Shown: positions 56,910-64,000 of the stretch, one piece after another
How the letters are laid out: the number at the start of each line of letters is the position of its first letter
Position numbering within the stretch: position 1 is the stretch's first letter
DNA from: Antedon mediterranea
Lineage: Eukaryota > Echinodermata > Crinoidea > Comatulida > Antedonidae
Reading direction: 5' to 3'
DNA length: 64,000 nt
Assembly: GCF_964355755.1 (NCBI RefSeq)
Contig: NC_092677.1
Coordinates: 24,028,101 to 24,092,100 of the forward strand
Program-made: the position numbers and the translations under genes
Notes under the pieces: generated by a model
What the model was told of the DNA's origin: nothing
Seen by the model: only the letters and a program-made list of their open reading frames with translations
Databases searched by the model: none

Positions 56910-57733
56910 TTGATATTTGTTCACAATTCCTTAATATTGAAAATATTATTAAAATAAACGAGAAACCGATATGATAATTGTACATTGCAGTTTGATGTAA
57001 AGATTAAAGCGTCTAGTGACCTAGGATTAATAACATTTTAATGAACACATTTTATGGCACCAACATGGATACATTGGTAAATAAGTCAAATTTATGACTT
57101 TCATTTATGATTCATATTTAAATGTGCTATATAAATCAATAATACGTATTTAAATACAGAGTTATTACTTTCAGTAAAAATTGAGACATTTTTTAAAAAC
57201 AGTAAGTTACAATACAGTTAGTAATATACCATATTAAAATACTATAAAAAAAAGTATTTGATGAAAATTGTAAAAATAAAATTCTTTCAAAATGTGAGAC
57301 TACAATTGTTAGTAGCCAAGATACAGTATCATTTAAAAAAAGTTTTTATAAATCAATATTTAGTTGGTAAAGAAGTAAATAAATAAATCTATGGAAACAG
57401 TAGAAAATTTAAAGCTAAAATAATGCTACAGTATACAGTAAGTATTTATAGTGTACTAGCTGTATGTCCACTAGTTGATGAGTATGGCAACCGTAATCAA
57501 TGCAGATAGAGTATAATACCATATTTTCTAAAAATTAAAATCCTCAATTCTTTTGTGTAGTGTACATTTGTAAACAATGATACAAAAAAAGAAAAGAATG
57601 TTTAAGATGCTCCTAGAGGGCAGCCTAGTAGACCTTCTCATTAGCGCCACTAAAAAATAATAAGTCCTCACACTGCATGTTGGTTTATCCATGTATGCGA
57701 CACTCATTCAGGCAGAAATACAGTACTGTAGAC
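56910..57733. other. Non-coding, nothing recognised
   Basis: AT-rich flank between the truncated LINE and the hAT element. No features supported. Confidence 0.35.
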
Positions 57734-57741
57734 ATATTGAA

Positions 57742-59334
57742 CAGCGGTGGCTCCAGGATCTTCCCGACGCGGGGGGCTATATTCCCCGACGAGGGGTCTA
57801 TGCTAGCGAAGAGAGCATCATTAGGCTGTGGGCCCCCCATGAGGGCCCGGGGGGCGAAGCCCGCTTAAGAAACGCGTTCTAGCGTCATTTGAGGCCATTT
57901 TAATCACATTTAGGGTAGCCACTTTTTCCATTTTTTTATAATGCATAAATAAAATACTGTGTGCAAAAAAAAAACGATGCACGATGACTGTTTCAATCCA
58001 TATTTTTCAATTTAAAAAATAAAAGTTCAAAATATGACTATCGGGTAAATTTTAGCATAGAATTAATTAAAAATTAATATACGCGAACGTAAATTCCCAC
58101 ACTTCAAAACATAAAAACAAAATAGTTAGTCCCTATAATGGTTGTGACTGAGCTAAGAAATTTTTGAAAAATAGAGCTGTTAGGTCACGGAAAATGCACT
58201 TATTGTACTTCGAAATATGACCAGCTTTATGGTTGGCGCTGGTCTAAGAAAATGTTTAAAACTAGAGCTGCAGTTCTTAAAAAATTGCATCTTATACTTT
58301 GGAAACATCAGGCCTAGAGGCTTAAAAAAGCGGTTCGTTTTGCCTTTATTTGGGGAGGTGGGGGTGCGTCCGCAAGCGTAGACCCTTTTAAGTCGGGAAA
58401 ATCAGTTTATACCTCCCAAATATATGCGTGCGTACTATCTGGACTTCTGAGTGGTGAGAAGTTCATGACATGCAGGACATTGAAAATGTGATAAATTAGC
58501 TATAATACGATGTAGGCTAAACAAAAAATGGCATGTTTTGTTATGTTAGTTCATTTTTATACTAGGTGACCTCTTCAATCAAAGACTGATCTCCCAGAGG
58601 GCCCAGTTGGTGATCAGTGGCTGTGATGTACTAATACACCGGGGTAACCCCTTACTCGTCTTGACAGATGTACTAGGTTCTTTAAAGTGCACACGAGCTA
58701 GTTGTGTACACTGGACCTACGGTTTATAGTCCTTATCCGAGAAGACTCGTTCTACCACCAGAACCATGGAGTTAGTGAGCCTCGAACCCTTGCCGATGTT
58801 ATGGCTACGTAATTACGGTTCCACTGTCTTAACCGCTCGGTCACTCACTCATTAGTAATGTATGAAATATTTATTTTAGGTGCCCCACGGTACAGAGGGT
58901 TACCTAAAAATTGGTGAACATATATGAACAATTAACATAAATTGTTTTTGCTGTAGTGTAGCATACTGTACGTCGATACACAGTACACGGCATAACCGTC
59001 GGTAAACTTCGCCTGGAAAGTAACTACAGTACACATTTTGGTCCCTGTATGGAACATGATATCACGCGTCTGGACCCAACGTTGAACGATTCGTACAAAG
59101 GGATACTGCCAGACTAGTGTGTACCTAGCTATTGTTTAGTAGTATAGATCGCTGGCAATAATGAATGCATATAAAGTGCATTTAATAGCCCTCCGACGTA
59201 CTCACAGTCAATAGGACGTCGAGGTTTTCTTGGCACTGAAGCTACGAAGTGAACGCGAACGATTTTTACTGTATATTATATTCCCCGACAAAAAGTACCC
59301 GTGTTCCCCGACGAGGGGGCTAGAGCCCCCGCTG
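57742..59334. mobile_element. Non-autonomous hAT transposon with exact 8-bp target duplication
   Basis: The element opens with CAGCGGTGGCTCCAGG and closes with GGCTAGAGCCCCCGCTG (inverted CAGCGGGGGCTC). ATATTGAA flanks both ends exactly (57734-57741, 59335-59342). CAG..CTG ends plus an 8-bp duplication are the hAT signature. CCCCGACG(A/C)GGGG words repeat near both ends, in a GC-rich setting unlike the host. No transposase; a SINE is nested at 58565-58855. Confidence 0.8.
58565..58855 (-). mobile_element. tRNA-derived SINE nested in the hAT element
   Basis: On the minus strand a box-A-like GACCGAGCGGTTAAG (58828-58842) and a B box GGTTCGAGGCT (58778-58788) are spaced as in a tRNA with a long variable arm (Ser/Leu type). 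The body shares several blocks with the copy at 49117-49318. It lies wholly inside the hAT element, so it inserted later. Confidence 0.7.
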
Positions 59335-59342
59335 ATATTGAA

Positions 59343-60023
59343 CAGCACACTGTTTTTTCGTTTGTGTAATTTTTTACCCTAATACCACAATGTGTGCCTA
59401 TGTGAATGGAGGTATTCAGTACTATGCATGACAGTGTTACTATCTGTATACTAACAGGCTGAGTACTATTGATGATAACCAATTATTTTATAAACATCAG
59501 ACAGTGTCATACTGTAGCCTTATTTAATTTCATCTAGCAGTTAAGTCTTTTTTACACGTTTAAATTAGTCAAGTCAAATTTGCTGGAAATGAAATGCGAG
59601 CCTAGCTGGATTTACGGTGAGACACCTGGGCGGGTTGTTATTACAGCTGATCATAGTAGAGTCAACGACGATTGCCACGAGTTATTTAAGTAGGCCTACT
59701 TTTACAAGTCAAATGAAGTTTCTGGTTTTACAGTAAACAAAAGCTAACCTAATATGATGGGGATTTTGAGGCTTAAAAAAATAGAGCGCTATTTTACAAA
59801 TCGGATGTCAAGCGCCACCATTCCTACTAGGCCATGCATGTTTCCAACAAGGAATCGTCTGTGTGCGAGTATAAACTTCTGTATTATTGTCATGCAAAAT
59901 ATAAGAATAAAAATATTCATTTTATTATTATTTTTGGAAGAATTATTGAAAATTATTAAATGACTACAAAAAGTATAATAAATTGCTATTTAGATTAATG
60001 TTAATATACTGTACTGTAGAAAG
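59343..60023. other. Non-coding, nothing recognised
   Basis: No gene or repeat seen beyond a few AGGCCTA words. Confidence 0.35.
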
Positions 60024-60027
60024 TTAA

Positions 60028-60649
60028 AGACACCTTCCCTACGTTTATTAGATCTAATTTAAGATCACAAACTATATTTAATGTAAAAATAATAATATAT
60101 GGTCCTATTGCAATAACTTTTTTTGTCTTTTAACTTTCTTTTGGTTAAAAATGTGAAAATAAGTTGATTCTATAGTGGCCCGCTATAAATCCCAAAATGC
60201 ATTGAGCGCGGATTGATATTTTTGTTTTTCTTCTGTAATTTACCCACTTTTCGATCGATCGTGAGGCCAAAACAAATGGAAGACTCCTAAACTTTTCAGC
60301 GAAAATACCAGGTTTTCCCCAATTTGTATCAACGGAGTCTGGCAAAAATAGAAAGACAATTAATGCAGCAACTATACAACGTCAGGCTAGGTATATAGCT
60401 AGCGTACGATGTTCGTACATTACCGATGTTTACCAGCTAGGCCTACAACACTAAGCCATAGCTAGGCTAGGCCTAAAGACCGCCCACGAGAGGTCATTCG
60501 CTGCGAGCTACTTAGGTAGTGCATTGTTTCTCACTTTTTATCATAATTTACCATAAAACATACATTTAAGACAAGAAATGACCTCATGGTTCAATGTTTT
60601 TAAAGTGTATTATTTTTACGAAACGTCACAAATTGTAGGGAAGGTGTCT
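60028..60649. mobile_element. TTAA-flanked TIR element
   Basis: AGACACCTTCCCTAC (60028-60042) and GTAGGGAAGGTGTCT (60635-60649) are perfect inverted repeats, each flanked outside by TTAA (60024-60027, 60650-60653). TTAA targets are typical of piggyBac. The interior has no transposase and includes GATCGATC and AGGCCTA words. Alternative: another MITE class with AT-rich targets. Confidence 0.55.
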
Positions 60650-60653
60650 TTAA

Positions 60654-61114
60654 ATAGTAAATATTGAAATAATGTGCCAATCAAGAGCCTAGTGTACTAC
60701 CAGAACATTTTTTATATTTGTTAAAATCATCTGCCAACTTTTGACAAAAACCATCATAAAAATAGTAACTTTTTTATTATTTAAAAATTGAATGTTTAAA
60801 TAGGGGTTGTGGGGCTGCATTTTTTAAAAGTGATGCGGGATTGTCTTTTTTAGTAACGTCAAATTAAAAAAATATATATTTAATTTAAAATTAACAGACA
60901 ATTATTGTAGGCTTTGGTTGGCTATTATTTAGATTAAGGCACTCAGCTGTATGTATTTGTTTTTTTAGATACAATTTTTGGTCATTTTGTAATTCATATA
61001 TTATGGAATTAAAATGACCTATTCAATAAAAAAGTTTTTTAAATTATGTTTTTACAAGGGGGACAAACAAATATTCTGTTGTAAAGTATTTAGGTATCAA
61101 TTAATATTCTAAGC
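60654..61114. other. Non-coding, nothing recognised
   Basis: AT-rich spacer between two TTAA-flanked elements. Confidence 0.35.
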
Positions 61115-61118
61115 TTAA

Positions 61119-61444
61119 GGATGTATTGTCCCCAAATACATGAAAAATGAAGATTAATTAAATCAGACTTTGAAGGTTATTTTGTAGTTTTTATAAAGTT
61201 AATCACTTCTGAAGAAAAAGAACGAAAAAAAAATGTTTTCACTTATAAAATAACATAATAAATGGTTAAATTCAATCAAAACTCCATTGCCTAGCAGCAT
61301 TTTTTCTTTAAATTACAGTTTTTCAGGTAAATAATTTTTTTCCGGCCCAATTTTTGGTCAAAGTGAATAACTATTATGTGACATTAAAATGGTGATTCAA
61401 CAACAAAAATTTGTACAATTATTTTTCAGGGGGACAATACATCT
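61119..61444. mobile_element. TTAA-flanked MITE (326 bp)
   Basis: GGATGTATTGTCCCC at the left and GGGGACAATACATCT at the right form 14-15 bp TIRs, with TTAA immediately outside both (61115-61118, 61445-61448). The interior (AATCAGACTTTGAAGG, CCAATTTTTGGTC, TATTATGTGACATT) matches the diverged copy at 72-585 in reverse orientation. It has the size and lack of coding of a MITE, with piggyBac-like targets. Confidence 0.65.
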
Positions 61445-61448
61445 TTAA

Positions 61449-61985
61449 GCTCTAACTTACAGTAAAGCTCTATAAATAGTATTTGTAATGATTATTGCTG
61501 ATAATCCATTGTTATGTAAAACTTAATAGTTCAGTAAAAACACAAAATAATAAGTATTAAAAAATAAAATATTCACAGATTGATTGGTTTTATAGCCATG
61601 ATCAATTTGATAAAGTTAGAATGATATTTTATAATAACTGTTTGAAAATGATAATGTCACATTAATTTGTAAACATATTGATTCATTTCATACTGTAACA
61701 GGCAGTGAATATTTGATTAGAACCTGCAGAGGAAAAATCCATATCTTAGGTTCATTGTGCCTTAGCATTGTAGTAATATACAAGTTCTTCTTTATTGTTA
61801 TGCAGACCAATTGATTCTGAAAACAGATGCTTCTACATAGTCAAGATGTTATGTGTACAGAACATTACATTAATAGGCAAAATAATATAAATGATAGTGA
61901 CTCCTTTATCTCTTTGTTGTTTATTAATCTACTCAATCAAAGCAATTACAGAATAATTAAATATAATGTTAATAAATATATAAGC
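61449..61985. other. Non-coding, nothing recognised
   Basis: AT-rich; no supported features. Confidence 0.35.
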
Positions 61986-61989
61986 CCAT

Positions 61990-62306
61990 TTGTGTAAGGG
62001 CGTGTGGTGCAATGTGTTGCAATGTGTTGGCCATTCGACTACTGATCGAGGTTCGGATCCAACTCTCGCTGCATTGCTTGTATACTTTAGGCAAGAAACT
62101 TCACTTACGTTTGCCTATATCCACCCAGGTGTATAAATATGAGCCCGTTTAGATCAAGACACAAATTTGCACTGATTACTACAGTAGTAGTAGTATTTCC
62201 AAAAAATGTTTGATCTAAAAAAATTGACTGGGGTAATAATGTTCAGCGCTTTAGATGTTTCACAACATTAGGCGCTTTATAAATCCAGGATATTATTATT
62301 ATTACT
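61990..62306 (+). mobile_element. tRNA-derived SINE with (TTA)n tail
   Basis: The tRNA-like head has a B box GGTTCGGATCC (62050-62060) preceded by a duplicated GCAATGTGTTG stretch where box A should be. The 3' end reads ACATTAGGCGCTTTATAAAT and then TATTATTATTATTA, close to the tail of the LINE at 56379. The shared tail points to mobilisation by that LINE class. Confidence 0.65.
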
Positions 62307-62667
62307 GTACTGTATTACATTATTTTAAAGAATTAAAAAACCCTTGAAAAAATGTAATATGTTTTATAAATGACAAAATCATGAGAAAAACATTTTGAAA
62401 GTGATTAAAATTGTTGTAAATTGTACTCAATGTACAGTAGTGTGTATAATAAAAACATACTAACTGTATTTTAAACATGCATAACCCTAAAAAAAAAACA
62501 GCAAAATAGAGCATTGTTTTCTATAAATGGTAATAAATAATATGACAGAAATAATGTGAATGTAAATCTTTTAATATTGTTGGTTTGTAATAATCTATCC
62601 ATGTTTGTAAAAAACCATATTTGCACATTCTATGAACTGTACAGCGTATGGTGGTCTATGTCATCTT

Positions 62668-62930
62668 GTGCAGGTTGGGGAGTGGAGTTGTGGCTTGGTG
62701 GTTATGATGCTTGGTGGTTATGATGCTTGGCTACCACTTCAAGGGTCCTGGGTTCAAGTCCCATCACATGTCTGGATTTTTTCTAAGGACAAAATTTCAA
62801 CTCCACTCCCAAAGACTTATAAGACTTTGTTTATGTAGAGCATCTTGTGTATATTTTTGTCTTGTGAACCTTTGAGGGTCCCTAATGATCAAAAATTGTT
62901 GGATGGATCACCCTCATTAAATATGGTAAA
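62668..62930 (+). mobile_element. tRNA-derived SINE
   Basis: Box-A-like TGGCTTGGTGGTTATG (about 62690) and an excellent B box GGTTCAAGTCC (62751-62761). A 17-bp direct duplication of GCTTGGTGGTTATGAT separates them. The body ends near AATGATCAAAAATTGTTGGATGG. No relation to the other SINEs is obvious. Confidence 0.6.
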
Positions 62931-63130
62931 AAAAACAACAGGAAATGCATTTATGATATGTAGTAGATGGATGAAGTCATTGTATTAACCATGTGACTAT
63001 GTGGCGTTGGTTTATTTATAAACACATTAGGCGCAGAACAGGAATTCTAAACCGCCCGGTGATATACTGAAAATTAATTAATTAATTTGAAACGATAAAG
63101 ATGAGGAAATCTGTGAGAATGAAAAAAAAT

Positions 63131-63203
63131 TGCCCCAACCGAGATCCAAACCCGGAACATTCTGCTTGATATGCATATGTCCTAACCATTAGATCACTGG
63201 GGC
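63131..63203 (-). tRNA. tRNA-like sequence, degenerate, with Pol III T-run
   Basis: 73 nt on the minus strand: acceptor strands GCCCCAG and TTGGGGC pair (one G-T), followed by A. The D-arm/box A is TGATCTAATGGTTAGGA and the T-arm/box B is GGGTTTGGATCTC. The anticodon stem is mismatched; its loop ATATCAA would give anticodon AUC. TTTTTTTT follows two bases after the 3' end, a Pol III terminator. Resembles tRNA-Glu/Arg-type heads. More likely a tRNA pseudogene or SINE head than a working tRNA. Confidence 0.4.
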
Positions 63204-63219
63204 TTTCATGGTATAGTAT

Positions 63220-63381
63220 ACAAATAATGAATGTTTTGTATTCGTGTAATGGTACAAATAATGGCACTTGGTGAATGATGAAAGGTTATATCAACTCGGC
63301 TTTGCCTCGTTGATATAACCTTTCATCATTCACCTCGTGCCATTATTTGTACCATTGCACTCATAAACATTCATTATTTGT
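63220..63381. repeat. Near-perfect 160-bp palindrome (fold-back element)
   Basis: The left arm starts ACAAATAATGAATGTTTTG and the right arm ends AACATTCATTATTTGT. Matching continues through GGTACAAATAATGGCAC and GATGAAAGGTTATATCAAC to a 10-bp centre. It adjoins the tRNA-like sequence. Confidence 0.8.
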
Positions 63382-63829
63382 TTTATATAACATCTAACAT
63401 TTTTTTTTCGTACACAAAAATTTTTCAAAAAGTACTATTTAACGATCGTTGAATAGTGCGTACTATTGCACGCCATGTGACCCACATTCGTCCAATCAAA
63501 TGACAGGAATTTATATAGGTGTTATATAATTCATGTTATAGCACCTCTTTAACATTCTCGGCGTGGTACAATTATTTTTTTCTTTATATAATTTTTCTTC
63601 TTCTTCTTGAGCTATGGAGAATCTTGTACTCTGTATTCTTTTTTTTTCGAAATAAAAGATGAAATGAAAAGAAATAAAAAGCAAAACTAAACTTCACAAA
63701 GCCCACAGACATAATAACCTAATTATTTTAAAGGTGCAGCAAAAATAGGCACATAATTGAACATTATGCAACCTATTAATTCAGCTTAAATGTTGGTTTG
63801 ATTACCATAAATCTTCTAATACTAGTAAC
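63382..63829. other. Non-coding, nothing recognised
   Basis: Includes an AACGATCGTT palindrome (near 63441) and T-runs. No gene. Confidence 0.3.
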
Positions 63830-63831
63830 CC

Positions 63832-63953
63832 CCCTTCTAATAGTAACCCACACTCTAATAGTAACCCACCTTCTAATAGTAACCCACCTTATAAGTTAAT
63901 CTATAATAATAACCCACTACTCTAATAGTAACCCATGGGGGTTACTATTAGAG
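63832..63953. repeat. TCTAATAGTAACCCAC short repeats ending in a perfect hairpin
   Basis: About five direct copies of (T)CTAATAGTAACCC lead into an inverted copy: arms CTCTAATAGTAACCC (63920-63934) and GGGTTACTATTAGAG (63939-63953) with a 4-base loop. Confidence 0.8.
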
Positions 63954-64000
63954 TCACAAAAACTTATGATGCAGCTGTAGGAGATAATGCATGTTGATCT

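Noticed and set aside
1-64000. CRISPR array, phage, plasmid or bacterial operon
   Set aside because: No regular short repeats with unique spacers, no Shine-Dalgarno-led gene clusters; splice signals and TE content are eukaryotic.

Overview
The window looks like non-coding-rich genomic DNA of an animal, probably a marine invertebrate. Spliceosomal signals (strong GTAAGT, GTACGT and GTGAGT donors, pyrimidine-rich CAG acceptors), tRNA-derived SINEs, a LINE 3' end, hAT/Harbinger/mariner-like DNA transposons and an animal-type Helitron all say eukaryote. The abundant AGGCCTA and TACTGTA/TACAGTA words made me think of an echinoderm or hemichordate; that is an impression, not a test. No prokaryotic, organellar or CRISPR features are present.

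Layout. 1-600: a diverged MITE with a palindrome nested in it. 1.1-3.45 kb: the only convincing host gene, with a 5' UTR exon, a 122-bp intron and a coding exon for a 650-654 residue protein made of six Cys-rich repeats. 4.6-14.25 kb: seven head-to-tail units (A1-A7) of a non-autonomous Helitron-like element. 14.26-15.6 kb: a divergent unit (C) split by a TIR element with an 8-bp target duplication. 16.8-26.8 kb (minus strand): one intact 3065-codon Helitron transposase with a spliced leader. 29.6-32.0 kb: two more A units and a 3' end fragment. 32.0-41.37 kb: six tandem units of a second, distantly related family (B1-B6). 41.64-43.25 kb: an isolated A unit (A10), close to identical with A2. 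43.5-64 kb: a TE graveyard (Harbinger-like, several MITE families, two hAT-type elements, LINE tail, four SINE-type insertions, tRNA-like sequence, 67-bp and 119-bp tandem repeats, fold-back palindromes) with no convincing gene.

How the parts fit. The large protein carries, in order, a hydrophobic N-terminus, a PHD finger, a cysteine-protease-like domain resembling the herpesvirus-tegument deubiquitinase fold (C76), an OTU protease, a run of basic 18-residue repeats, a DUF6570-like region, the Helitron HUH/two-tyrosine Rep nuclease, a Pif1-type helicase, and a C-terminal endonuclease/exonuclease/phosphatase domain whose last catalytic Asp reads as Tyr. The A and B units end in a short hairpin plus CTAGT, and most begin with a hairpin whose arm is complementary to a box just before the 3' hairpin. 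That is the asymmetric-inverted-repeat layout known for Helentron/Helitron2-type elements. Head-to-tail arrays are what rolling-circle replication past a weak terminator would give. Whether this transposase mobilises these units is inference: I could not find its own termini.
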